Below, piece after piece: positions 34,762 to 47,000 of a stretch of 64,000 bases of DNA. The stretch is from Triticum aestivum (Eukaryota > Streptophyta > Magnoliopsida > Poales > Poaceae): the NCBI RefSeq assembly GCF_018294505.1, contig NC_057804.1, positions 248,853,099 to 248,917,098 of the forward strand. The letters run 5' to 3'. Made by a program: the position numbers and the translations under genes. Position 1 is the first letter of the stretch, and every line of letters starts with the position of its first letter. A model generated the notes under the pieces. That model had not been told where the DNA came from. It was given only the letters and a program-made list of their open reading frames with translations, and did not search any database.

Positions 34762-36187
34762 ATCTATCCTTGCTTTTATGCCTAGCTAGGGGCGTTAAAC
34801 GATAGCGCTTGTTGGGAGGCAACCAAATTTTATTTTCGTTTTTTGTTTTTGCTTCTGTTTAGGAATAAATAATCCATCTAGCCTCTGTTTGGATGTGGTT
34901 TTATGTTTTAATTAGTGTTTGTGCCAAGTAGAACCTATAGGATAACCTACGATGATAGTTGATTTGATTCTGCTGAAAAACAGAAACTTTGCGCGCACGA
35001 ATATAATTTTGTTAAATCACAGGAACGTGCTTTTGCGTTGATTCTTTTTGCTGCTGATCAATAAATAAATTTTCCAGGACTTCCTATTTTGGTAGAATTT
35101 TTAGAAATACATAAGTTTGCGATAGTTACAGATTACTACAGACTGTTCTGTTTTTGACAGATTCTGCTTTGCGTGTGTTGTTTGCTTATTTTGATGAATC
35201 TATGGCTAGTAAAATAGTTTATAATCAATAGAGAAGTTGCAATACAGTAGGTTTAACACCAATATAAATAAATAATGAGTTCATTACAGTACCTTGAAGT
35301 AGTCTATTGTTTTCTTTCTCTAACGGTGCTCACGAGATTTCTATTGAGTTTTGTGTTGTGAAGTTTTCAAGTTTTGGGTGAATTCTTTTGATGGATTATG
35401 GAACAAGGAGTGGCAAGAGCCTAAGCTTGGGGATGTCCATGGCACCCCCAAGATAATCCAAGGACACCAAAACTTCAAAGCTTAGGGATGCCCAGAAGGC
35501 ATCCCCTCTTTCGTCCACTTCCATCGGTAATTTACTTGGAGCTATATTTTTATTCACCAAATGATATGTGTTTTGCTTGGAGCGTCTTGTATTATTTGCG
35601 TGTTTGCTTGTTAGTTTACCACAATCATCCCTGCTGCACACACCTTTTGAGAGAGACATACATGAATTGGAATTTGTTAGAATACTCTATGTGCTTCACT
35701 TATATCTTTTGAGCTTGATAGTTTTGCTCATAGTGCTTCACTTATATCTTTTGAGCGTGATAATTTTTGCTCTAGTGCTTCACTTAGATCTTTTAGAGCA
35801 CGGTGGTGGAATTGTTTTAAAGAAACTATTGATCTCTCATGCTTCACTTAGATTATTTTGAGAGTCGTTAATAGCATGGTAATTTGCTTAATGTTAATAT
35901 ACTTGGTATTGAAGATATGTGAAACTTTCTTTTGAGTGAATTGAATAATAAGATAAGTTTGATGCTTGATAATTGTTTTGAGACATGGAGGTGATAATAT
36001 CAAACTCATGCTAGTTGAGTAATTATAAATTTGAGAAATGCTTGTGTTGAAGTTTGCAAGTCCCGTAGCATGCACGCATGGTTAAAGTTGTGTAACAAAT
36101 TTGAAACATGAAGTGTACCTGGCTTGTGCATCCTTATGAGTGGCGATCGGGGACGAGCGATGATCTTTTCCTACCAATCTATCCCCC
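34762..36187 (+). other. Noncoding 3' region of Athila-type element
   Basis: AT-rich, without domain-bearing frames. 35420-35515 has two AAGCTT-GGGATG words and a GGCATCCCC that could pair with either, giving alternative hairpins. The word GTGCTTCACTTA is tandemly repeated at 35690-35800. It ends at the array boundary, with CCCCC (36183-36187) as candidate target duplication. Confidence 0.5.
35690..35870 (+). repeat. Tandem repeat of about 42 bp
   Basis: Two good copies start with GTGCTTCACTTATATC at about 35691 and 35733. A third at about 35775 and a decayed fourth near 35840 begin with TGCTTCACTTAGAT. The units contain TTTTGAGC-TGATA and vary mostly in their second half. Confidence 0.6.
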
Positions 36188-38692
36188 TGTCAGGACCCCG
36201 ACTCGATGTCACATCGATCTAGCCGGTAACACCTCATATCACTTTGCGGCCTCACGCACGGTATCCCCACGGGTGTCGTCTTCCCTTTTCCCGGGACCGT
36301 TTGCGCCTTTTGGCTCACGTATATGATAGTGTCGCTAGCATTCATATGATAAGGAGCCCGGGCTGACATGACTAGTCGTAAACCCAAAGTGGCACAGACT
36401 TACAGGGACAGGCATCCATGACCCAGCTTCGAACGTGTCGGTCATCAGCAAGTGGGTCCGGGCTGTAGCACTGGGCTAGCAGGACTCCGATAAACCGGGC
36501 TGTAGCGGCCTAACAGGACTCCGGTACTCAAAGCGTGACATTTCCCCGAAGGGACAGACACGGGAACGAAGAAGGACACATGCCGGCCAGCCTAAGTGTT
36601 CCAGAGCAGTAGCAAGCTACCATGGCTCAGCGGTAACACTAGGAGACATTTCCCGGTAAGAGAGGCTACTAAAGATAAACAACTAGATAGTCAGATCCCT
36701 CACATACCAAGCATTTCAATCATACACACAATATGCTCGATATGTGCAAATACAACGAAGCATCACAACATGACTCTATGACACAAGTACTTTATTTAAG
36801 GCTCAGGGAGCCATACATAACATACACAAAGGTACGGGTCTCACGACCCCACATACAAGTCATACAGTCATACAAACCAGCAGCGGAAGTAACTTGTCTG
36901 AGTACAGACAACTAGTAAAATAAAAGAGGCTTGGAAAGCCTAGCTATACTACGTGGTCCTTCACAAGCTCAGGGTCACCACCTGGGTCTTTAGCCTACTC
37001 GTTGATGTCAACGTCTACATAGAACCCATCAGAAGGGGTTGCAGCGTCTTCTGTAAAAATGTAGATTATAGCAACATGAGTACAAAGGTACTCAGCAAGA
37101 CTTACATCAGATCCTACATACATGCATAGTATCAAGAAGGGTTGGTGGAGTTATTGCAGCAAGCCAGCTTTGACTCTTGGCTAGGCTATCCTACGATACT
37201 CCAACTTGAAATGGTTTTGCGCACACGAGTCCACTACTCACCACTTCAATACACTACCGAGGATCCACCTCCGTCTTCCTACGGAAGGGCCATCCTCGGC
37301 ACTCACACTTATCTTGAGGCTTTTAACAGTTTCCATTTACTTGTCTATGAACTGTATAGGCAACCAAGTAGTCCTTTACCGCGGACGCGGCTATTCGAAT
37401 AGATCATGTTAACCCTGCAGGGGTGTACTTCTTCATACACGCTCTCACCACTTACCGTCGCTTACACGACATGTACTCGGCAACCTTCAAGCGGAAGCCC
37501 AACGTGGGTGTCGGCCACGACCTACCTAATCACCTAAGCCTCCAGTCCAGGTTTATCGCCTATTCAGGTTCCATCCGCAGGGAGTCCGGCCGAGGTTTCC
37601 CATACGGCCCCGAACGATGTGAACAGGGTTCCCGAGATACCTAACGGGTATTCGGTACACCCGGCCACGTACCTACCGCATCACAGCCCACCCCTACGGT
37701 CAGCGCTGTCCACGGCCTCCAGTAGGCTACAAACACCAGAAACTACTTGCAACTCCTGGACGGAGAACTAGGGTGAATAAGAAGCCGAGAGGGTCCATTG
37801 GTTTCGGGCCCAATGCATGGTAGTAGCTGATTCTTAAATCACACATACAGATCTCAGTGCTTAAGGTCGGCTTCAATGAAACAACCCACCATGTACTCCT
37901 ACATGGCCTCTCATCGATACCTTTACCAAATCGTGTTCACCACACCACTCCCATTACCGACATAATCATTTCACTCTAGCCCATCACCCAGATGAACCAG
38001 ACCTGACACGACTCTAAGCATAGCAGGCATAGCAAGGTAGGAACAACACATACATATGGCTCATTCAACTCCTACACATGCTAGTGGGTTTCATCTAGTT
38101 ACTGTGGCAATGACAGGTCATGCAGAGGAAATGGGTTCAACTACCGTAGCACACAGTAGTTTGAAACGCGTTGTCTTAATGCAGTAAAGGAGAGCAGGAG
38201 CGAGAACATGGGATTGTATCGATATGATCAAATGGTTGGTTGCTTGCCTGATGGTTCGATGCACTGATACGGTTCTTCGTTAGGGTAATCACGGTACTCC
38301 TCGGAGGCAGAACCTGTCGCAAAGGACATCGATACACAAGCATCACCAAACAATGTGCAACAATATGATGCATGCATGAAACATGGCAATATGAGTGTGT
38401 TGGGCTAATGCAACTAGAACCAGAAGGGTTTGAACAAATTTGAATCAAAGATTCAAATTTCAAACTCAAACATGGCCTTTTAAAGTGCTTTTCCTTGTTC
38501 TGCTTAAAACATCAATTTAACTTGTTTGATCATGCATGAAAATAGTACAGATGGATAGATTGGATTTTTCTGATCATTTTTCATATATAATTTGTCCAAA
38601 TTGGAGTTACAGAATAAAAGTTATGAATTTTTAAAGTTTAAATAATATTCTGGAATTTCCTGATTTAAATTTAAATCCAGAAAATCAATTAC

Positions 38693-38780
38693 TGCGTCAG
38701 CCTGACGTCAGTGTGACGTCAGTGGTCAACTGCGGCTGGCTGAAGTCAAACCTGACGTGTGGGGCCCACACGTCAGTGAC
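38693..38780. promoter_or_regulatory. ACGT (bZIP/CRE-type) motif cluster in LTR A
   Basis: TGACGTCA occurs at 38703-38710 and 38714-38721, followed by TGACGTG at 38753. An inverted repeat with 10-bp arms (GACGTGTGGG and CCCACACGTC, one central base) spans 38754-38774. Equivalent sites lie at 52517 and 62672 in LTRs C and D. TGACG/ACGTG cores are bound by plant bZIP factors. Regulatory use is inferred. Confidence 0.45.
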
Positions 38781-38882
38781 AGGGGGGTTAAACAGGGTTA
38801 ATTTAATCCTAATTACTAATTAGTGGCGCTGGGGCCCACTAGTCAGTGTCAGGGGGTTAACTAACAGTGGTTAGCGCTAATC

Positions 38883-39890
38883 CTAATTAGCTACAGGGCT
38901 GGGCCCACCTGTCAGGGACTCAGGGGGTGTCCTGCCGTGGTCAAAGTGGGTCAAACCCACCGGCGACGTGACGCCGGCGAGGCCCGAGATGGCGGCGCGA
39001 CGCGGGATCGCGCTACAGGGCACGGGCGAGGCCATGCTTGGGCTCGTTGGAAAGCTCTTGCTCCCGCGCGTCGAACGGTGGCCGTGGCTGGGCCTGGGGT
39101 GGCCGGAGTCGACGGCGGCGAGCTCGGCTGCGGCCGCCGGAGTTCGGGTGCGGTCGGGATCGGTGTTGCAGGGGGTTTGGGGAGGCGTTAGTGCGTGCTG
39201 CGTACTCCTAGTGAGGTGTGGAGCACGATAGTGTGCTCGGTTGGGTGCTACGGTGACCGTGGCCACGACGGCGACATCGCCGGCGGCGTGGAGCTCTCGG
39301 CCAAGGTGGGGCTAGGGCCTAGAGGTCGGGAGAGACCAGGGGAGAAGGGGGAAACGATCCGGGGGCTCACCGCGGAGCTGCAGGGATGGTTAGCGGGCTC
39401 GGGGACGCGCTGGAGACGACGAATTCGACGGCGATGATGGTCGGAGCCCGAAGAGGGGAACGGCGACGTGGCGGCGATGCAGGGCTTCCGGGGAGCTGTG
39501 GAGCGGTGGGGAGGAAGAGGGGGTCGTGGCGGAGCTTCTGAGCTAGTCGGGGGAGCGAGGGGTGGCCGGAGATGGCTGCTATGGCGAACGGCGGCGACGG
39601 TGGTGTTCGGCCGTGTGAGAGAGAGAGCGAGGGAGAGGAAGGAAGAGCCGGGGGAGAGTGAGAGAGAGCAGGGGGGAGGCGTGGCGTCGTCCAGGGCATC
39701 GAGGCGAGGAGGGGAGGGCAGGCAGGCAGGGAGAGAGGTGGCGTGGCGCGGTGGCGCGCGCGCGCACCGGCCACACTCCCCTCCCTCTGTCGGGACGAAG
39801 ACGACAGAGGAGGGAGATGGGCTGGGCCGGCTGCTGGCTGGGCCGGCCAGCTGGCTGGGCCGCACAGTGGAGGAGCCCAGGTAAGCTCCT
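38883..39890. other. CpG-rich block of LTR A with overlapping open frames
   Basis: About 1 kb of very GC-rich sequence bearing long frames on both strands (for example 39248-39865 minus, 205 codons). The frames differ in length between LTRs A, C and D through stops and an indel, and have only low-complexity Pro/Ser/Arg or Gly/Arg content. I regard it as noncoding, CpG-island-like LTR sequence. It ends in an alternating CGCGCG run and GGCTGGGCCGGC words. Confidence 0.55.
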
Positions 39891-39984
39891 CCTGTTAATT
39901 ATTTTCTGTTTTCTAATTTCTGACATTTGTTTTGATTTAAAAAATATATTAAATCATTTATTTAACTTATGCCAATTTTTGCAG
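39881..39984 (+). other. Intron-like segment antisense to the element
   Basis: CCCAG|GTAAGCTCC at the left, an AT-rich 104-bp body with CTAAT and T-rich runs, and CAATTTTTGCAG|GAGC at the right. The left flank is strongly GC-rich, the usual contrast of grass exon and intron. It is preserved in LTRs C and D and partial LTR B. It suggests a spliced plus-strand transcript from the LTR; this is unproven. Confidence 0.35.
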
Positions 39985-40307
39985 GAGCTATATATATTAT
40001 TCCAGAGCTCCTTTATAAATGGCATAATATTTGGACATATATTAATATATATAAATAATATATTTCCAATGCAAATAATTATGCATTAATTCCAAATGCC
40101 CAAAATAAATACCTGTGAGCTCTTAAAAATATTGGTTTGATTTTTATCTCTGTCCAATATTTTCAGAGAGCAACATGAGCATTTTCTTGGACCTTTTTGG
40201 AGAAATTTTTATTTGGATCATTTTCAAAAAGATTCTGAGGGTTTCACAGATCCCCATTTCAAGTTTCTGATGAAAGAGTAAACATGATGCAACACTCTAA
40301 TGCATGG

Positions 40308-43300
40308 CTAACTAGGATGTGACAACTCACCCCCACTCAAAAGAATCTCGTCCCGAGATTTGGGTTCCTCCGGGAAGAAGGCGGGATACTCGAGTCGAAG
40401 ACGATCCTCCCTTTCCCAAGTTGCTTCATCCTCAGAATGGTGCGACCATTGAACCCTGAGAAACTTGATATTATGACGTCGCGTGGTACGTTCGGCCTGA
40501 TCGAGGATACGAATGGGGTACTCTCGATATGTAAGATTATCTTGGAGATCAAGCGTTTCGTGGTCCACTTCACGGATAGGATCCGAGAAGCAACGCCTGA
40601 GTTGAGAAACGTGGAAGACATCGTGAACTCTGGAGAGGTGCGGAGGTAGTTCCAATTGGTAGGCAACTTCTCCTCGTTTGGCAAGAATGCGAAAAGGTCC
40701 AATGTAACGAGGAGCCAATTTGCCTTTGATACCGAAACGATGGGTTCCCTTCAGAGGGGTGACCCGAAGATAAGCCTTCTCGTCAACCTTGAAAGTCATA
40801 GCCTTATGTTTTCGGTCATATTGACTCTTTTGACGGGATTGGGCTGTTTTCAACTTTTCACGAACGATACGAACTTGTTCTTCTGCTTCCTGAATCATAT
40901 CCGGGCCAAAGAATTGTCTTTCCCCGGTCTCTGACCAGTTAAGGGGTGTTCGACATCGTCGTCCATAGAGAACTTCAAAAGGGGCTTTACCCAAGCTAGA
41001 TTGATAGCTGTTGTTGTAAGCGAATTCGGCAAATGGAAGGCACTTCTCCCAGTCCATTCCGAATGAGATAACAGAGGCTCGAAGCATGTCTTCTAGAATT
41101 TGGTTGACGCGTTCCACTTGACCACTCGACTGAGGGTGGAAAGCGGTGCTAAAAGAGAGACGGGTTCCCATAGCATTTTGGAAACTTTCCCAAAATCGAG
41201 AGGTGAAAAGACTTCCTCGATCCGAGTTAATTTCCAAAGGAACACCATGGAGAGACACTATTCGGGAGATGTACAAATCTGCCAGCTGACTAGCGGTTAT
41301 ACTCTCACGAACAGGTAAGAAATGGGCTACTTTGGAAAGACGATCGACCACGACGAAAATAGCATTATTCCCTCTCTTGGTCCTGGGAAAACCGGTAATG
41401 AAATCCATACCAATTTTATCCCATTTCCATTCAGGAATAGCTAAGGGTTGAAGGGTGCCAGCAGGCCGTTGATGCTCTGCTTTTACACGACGACAGACGT
41501 CGCAATTTGCAATATACTGAGCAATTTCTCTCTTCATCCTAGTCCACCAGAACCTCTGGCGTAGGTCCTGATACATTTTAGAGCTACCGGGACGAATGGT
41601 GAGAGGAGATTCATGAGCTTCCTTAAGGATTAATCGCCTTAGGTTGCGCACTTTGGGAACCACTAGTCGATTCCCGAAGTATACGACTCCTTGATCATTA
41701 ATGGAGAAACAATTCGCAATTCCTTTCTGAATGTTCCTCTTGATGCGGGAGATTCCCGGATCTACCTTCTGTGCTTTGATAATTTGATCCGTAAGGGTAG
41801 GTTTTGCCACCAAGGTGGAAAGAAAACCTTGAGGTACAATTTGAAGGTTAAGTTTCCGAAATTCCTCATGGAGAAGCGGTTGACTTTGTTGTAACATCAG
41901 GTTGTTACAATAAGATTTACGACTTAGCGCATCAGCCATGACGTTGGCTTTCCCTGGGGTGTAGGTTATTCCTAAGTCGAAGTCTGTGATCAATTCAACC
42001 CAACGTCTCTGCCTGAGATTCAAATCCGGTTGGGTGAAAATGTACTTCAGACTTTGGTGATCAGTGAATATTTCGCAACGATTACCGAGGAGGTAATGTC
42101 GCCAGGTCTTAAGTGCATAGACTACGGCTGCAAGCTCTAGATCATGAGTAGGATAATTCTCCTCATGTGGGTGCAATTGCCGTGAAGCGTAAGCAATTAC
42201 GTGTCGATCTTGCATAAGAATGCAACCTAGTCCTTGTCGCGAGGCGTCGCAGTAGATAACAAAGTCCTTGGAGAGGTCTGGCGGTACCAGCACGGGAGCA
42301 GAGGTCATGCGTCTTTTCAGTTCCTGAAAGCTGTGCTCACATTGTGGAGTCCATTCAAACTTTTTATCTTTCTTGAGGAGTTCGGTTAGAGGTTTAGCAA
42401 CCTTGGAGAAGTTCTCGACAAAGCGACGACAATAGCTCGCTAAGCCCAGAAAACTCCGAACTTGCTTGACCGATTCAGGTGGAGTCCAATTAAGGACGGC
42501 TTGAACTCGCTCAGGGTTAACAACAATACCTTTACCAGATATTACATGACCCAGATAGGTCACTTCTGACAACCAGAATTCACATTTAGAAAATTTGGCA
42601 TAAAGGCGATGCTCTCGAAGTTTCTTCAACATTAGCCTTAAATGTTCGGCATGTTCTTCCTCGTTCTTGGAGTAGATGAGTATATCATCGAGATAAACTA
42701 CGACGAATTTATCCAAATACTCCATGAAGATTGAGTTCATCAACCGAGAAAAGGTGGCTGGAGCGTTGGTTAAACCGAAGGACATGACGGTGTACTCGTA
42801 TTGGCCATAACGAGTAACAAAGGCCGTTTTAGGAATGTCCCCGTTTCTGATTTTTATTTGATGGTAGCCCAACCTCAAATCCATCTTGGAGAAGACTGAG
42901 GATCCAGCGAGCTGATCGTACAGGTCGTTGATCCTGGGAAGTGGATATTTGTTCTTGATTGTGACCAAATTGACAGGTCGGTAATCTACAACCATCCGGT
43001 CCGTACCATCCTTCTTCTTCACGAATAGGACGGGGCAAGCCCACGGAGATGAACTAGGGCGGATGAAACCCTTTTTCAAGGATTCATCGAGTTGTTTCTT
43101 AAGCTCGGCTAGTTCTAGTGGTGCCATCTTATAAGGTCTTCTAGCAATCGGAACGGTTCCGGGGATGAGGTCGATTACGAACTCAACATCCCTGTCAGGT
43201 GGAACACCTGGCAATTCCTCTGGAAAGACATCCGGGAAGTCACAGACTACCGGCACGTCCTCAAGGTCTGGCAAAGGGCTGGCGTTAAGAGAATATAATT

Positions 43301-43498
43301 GTCGCTTGGCTATTCGGGTCAAGACATTGACTATCTTCCCCGAAGGATGGGTGAGTTGAACAGTCCTAGAGAAGCAATCAATTTGGGCATGATGAGCTGA
43401 CATCCAGTCCATACCCAGAATGATATTAATATCTGAAGATTTAAGGGCTATCAAAGACGCAAGGAAAACAAGTCTGTCGACTTGGATTTCATTTCCAT
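40308..43498 (-). pseudogene. Unit A pol fragment: late protease to chromodomain
   Basis: Open from the gap edge (43498) to a TAG at 40308-40310 that lies inside LTR A. It starts within the protease domain after the active site, then carries RT with YLDD at 42684-42695, RNase H with the CDAS motif, integrase and chromodomain. Gag, the protease active site, the extra ORF, PBS and adjoining LTR are missing at the gap. In the integrase zinc-binding region the second His of the HHCC set is replaced by Arg (LTIRPG versus LTIHPG in B and C). Whether the truncation is real or only an assembly gap cannot be seen here. Confidence 0.8.
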
Positions 43499-43508
43499 NN
43501 NNNNNNNN
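43499..43508. other. Assembly gap (10 N)
   Basis: Ten N join protease coding sequence of unit A (left) to the middle of an LTR (right, equivalent to 39767 in LTR A). In other units about 6.5 kb lies between these two points, so the join is not a normal element structure. Frames crossing the N are artefacts. Confidence 0.95.
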
Positions 43509-44066
43509 CCGGCCACACTCCCCTCCCTCTGTCGGGACGAAGACGACAGAGGAGGGAGATGGGCTGGGCCGGCTGCTGGCTGGGCCGGCCAGCTGGCTGG
43601 GCCGCACAGTGGAGGAGCCCAGGTAAGCTCCTCCTGTTAATTATTTTCTGTTTTCTAATTTCTGACATTTGTTTTGATTTAAAAAATATATTAAATCATT
43701 TATTTAACTTATGCCAATTTTTGCAGGAGCTATATATATTATTCCAGAGCTCCTTTATAAATGGCATAATATTTGGACATATATTAATATATATAAATAA
43801 TATATTTCCAATGCAAATAATTATGCATTAATTCCAAATGCCCAAAATAAATACCTGTGAGCTCTTAAAAATATTGGTTTGATTTTTATCTCTGTCCAAT
43901 ATTTTCAGAGAGCAACATGAGCATTTTCTTGGACCTTTTTGGAGAAATTTTTATTTGGATCATTTTCAAAAAGATTCTGAGGGTTTCACAGATCCCCATT
44001 TCAAGTTTTTGATGAAAGAGTAAACATGATGCAACACTCTAATGCATGGCTAACTAGGATGTGACG
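43509..44066 (-). repeat. LTR B, partial (558 bp)
   Basis: Identical in layout to the last 558 bp (plus sense) of LTRs A and C, including the GTAAGC...TTGCAG segment. Its other part lies in or beyond the gap. Confidence 0.85.
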
Positions 44067-47000
44067 ACTCACCCCCACTCAAAAGAATCTCGTCCCGAGA
44101 TTTGGGTTCCTCCGGGAAGAAGGCGGGATACTCGAGTCGAAGACGATCCTCCCTTTCCCAAGTTGCTTCATCCTCAGAATGGTGCGACCATTGAACCTTG
44201 AGAAACTTGATATTATGACGTCGCGTGGTACGTTCGGCTTGATCGAGGATACGAATGGGGTACTCTCGATATGTAAGATCATCTTGGAGATCAAGCGTTT
44301 CGTGGTCCACTCCACGGATAGGATCCGAGAAGCAACGCCTGAGTTGAGAAACGTGGAAGACATCGTGAACTCTGGAGAGGTGCGGAGGTAGTTCCAACTG
44401 GTAGGCAACTTCTCCTCGTTTGGCAAGAATGCGAAAAGTTCCAATGTAACGAGGAGCCAATTTGCCTTTGATACCGAAACGATGGGTTCCCTTCAGAGGG
44501 GTGACCCGAAGATAAGCCTTCTCGTCAACCTCGAAAGTCATAGCCTTATGCTTTCGGTCATATTGACTCTTTTGACGGGATTGGGCTGTTTTCAATTTTT
44601 CACGAACGATACGAACTTGTTCTTCTGCTTCCTGAATCATATCCGGGCCAAAGAATTGTCTTTCCCCGGTCTCTGACCAGTTAAGGGGTGTTCGACATCG
44701 TCGTCCATAGAGAACTTCAAAAGGGGCTTTACCCAAGCTAGATTGATAGCTGTTGTTGTAAGCGAATTCGGCAAATGGAAGGCACTTCTCCCAGTCCGTT
44801 CCAAATGAGATAACAGAGGCTCGAAGCATGTCTTCTAGAATTTGGTTGACGCGTTCCACTTGACCACTGGACTGAGGGTGGAAAGCGGTGCTAAAGGAGA
44901 GACGAGTTCCCATAGCATTTTGGAAACTTTCCCAAAATCGAGAGGTGAAAAGACTTCCTCGATCCGAGTTAATTTCCAAAGGAACACCATGGAGAGACAC
45001 TATTCGGGAGATGTACAAATCTGCCAGCTGACTAGCGGTTATACTCTCACGAACAGGTAAGAAATGGGCTACTTTGGAAAGACGATCGACCACGACGAAA
45101 ATAGCATTATTCCCTCTCTTGGTCCTGGGAAAACCGGTAATGAAATCCATACCAATTTTATCCCATTTCCATTCAGGAATAGCTAAGGGTTGAAGGGTGC
45201 CAGCAGGCCGTTGATGCTCTGCTTTTACACGACGACAGACGTCGCAATTTGCAATATACTGAGCAATTTCTCTCTTCATCCTAGTCCACCAGAACCTCTG
45301 GCGTAGGTCCTGATACATTTTAGAGCTACCGGGATGAATGGTGAGAGGAGATTCATGAGCTTCCTTAAGGATTAATCGCCTTAGGTTGCGCACTTTGGGA
45401 ACCACTAGTCGATTCCCGAAGTATACGACTCCTTGATCATTAATGGAGAAACAATTCGCAATTCCTTTCTGAATGTTCCTCTTGATGCGGGAGATTCCCG
45501 GATCTACCTTCTGTGCTTTGATAATTTGATCCGTAAGGGTAGGTTTTGCCACCAAGGTGGAAAGAAAACCTTGAGGTACAATGTGAAGGTTAAGCTTCCG
45601 AAATTCCTCATGGAGAAGCGGTTGACTTTGTTGTAACATCAGATTGTTACAATAAGATTTACGACTTGGCGCATCAGCCATGACGTTGGCTTTCCCTGGG
45701 GTGTAGGTTATTCCTAAGTCGAAGTCTGTGATCAATTCAACCCAATGTCTCTGCCTGAGATTCAAATCCGGTTGGGTGAAAATGTACTTCAGACTTTGGT
45801 GATCAGTGAATATTTCGCAACGATTACCGAGGAGGTAATGTCGCCAGGTCTTAAGTGCATAGACTACGGCTGCAAGCTCTAGATCATGAGTAGGATAATT
45901 CTCCTCATGTGGGTGCAATTGCCGTGAAGCGTAGGCAATTACGTGTCGATCTTGCATGAGAATGCAACCTAGTCCTTGTCGCGAGGCGTCGCAGTAGATA
46001 ACAAAGTCCTTGGAGAAGTCTGGCGGTACCAGTACGGAAGCAGAGGTCAGGCGTCTTTTCAGTTCCTGAAAGCTGTGCTCACATTGTGGAGTCCATTCGA
46101 ACTTTTTATCTTTCTTGAGGAGTTCGGTTAGAGGTTTAGCAACCTTGGAGAAGTTCTCGACAAAGCGACGGCAATAGCTCGCTAAGCCCAGAAAACTCCG
46201 AACTTGCTTGACCGATTCAGGTGGAGTCCAATTAAGGACGGCTTGAACTCGCTCAGGGTTAACAGCAATACCTTTACCAGATATTACATGACCCAGATAG
46301 GTCACTTCTGACAACCAGAATTCACATTTAGAAAATTTGGCATAAAGGCGATGCTCTCGAAGTTTCTTCAACACTAGCCTTAAATGTTCGGCATGTTCTT
46401 CCTCGTTCTTGGAGTAGATGAGTATATCATCGAGATAAACTACGACGAATTTATCCAAATACTCCATGAAGATTGAGTTCATTAACCGAGAAAAGGTGGC
46501 TGGAGCGTTGGTTAAACCGAAGGACATGACGGTGTACTCGTATTGGCCATAACGAGTAACAAAGGCCGTTTTAGGAATGTCCCCGCTTCTGATTTTTATT
46601 TGATGGTAGCCCAACCTCAAATCCATCTTGGAGAAGACTGAGGATCCAGCGAGCTGATCATACAGGTCGTTGATCCTGGGAAGTGGATATTTGTTCTTGA
46701 TTGTGACCAAATTGACAGGTCGGTAATCTACAACCATCCGGTCCGTACCATCCTTCTTCTTGACGAATAGGACGGGGCAAGCCCACGGAGATGAACTAGG
46801 GCGGATGAAACCCTTTTTCAAGGATTCATCGAGTTGTTTCTTAAGCTCGGCTAGTTCTAGTGGTGCCATCTTATAAGGTCTTCTAGCAATCGGAACGGTT
46901 CCGGGGATGAGGTCGATTACGAACTCAACATCCCTGTCAGGTGGAACACCTGGCAATTCCTCTGGAAAGACATCCGGGAAGTCACAGACTACCGGCACGT

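Larger units (their letters stand above)
32140..36187 (+). mobile_element. Athila-type gag-only element, plus strand, interrupted by the array
   Basis: 5' LTR (32140 to about 33718), PBS for tRNA-Asp type primer, a 270-codon gag-like ORF, then noncoding sequence up to 36187, where the chromovirus array starts. No protease, RT or integrase is present in the part visible. The remainder and the 3' LTR should lie beyond the array. It is inserted into the 3' LTR of the LARD-like element. Confidence 0.7.
36188..40324 (-). repeat. LTR A (leftmost LTR of array, 4137 bp)
   Basis: Minus sense: starts TGTCACATCCTAG (40324) and ends GGGGTCCTGACA (36188). By hand I count about 19 differences from LTR C over the whole length (~0.5%). 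LTRs B and C read CGTCAC at the start; if the LTR is taken to begin five bases earlier (TGAGT) all copies keep TG, so this boundary is uncertain by 5 bp. Contains a bZIP-type motif cluster, a CpG-rich block and an intron-like segment in antisense. Confidence 0.88.

Noticed and set aside
39248..39884. Long overlapping ORFs on both strands in the GC-rich LTR block (also in LTRs C and D, and at 23379-24305)
   Set aside because: Low-complexity Pro/Ser/Arg or Gly/Arg translations; lengths differ between nearly identical LTRs; explained by few stop codons in GC-rich DNA.
43420..43626. Open frames running through the N gap
   Set aside because: Ns are not sequence; the frames join protease to LTR and are assembly artefacts.
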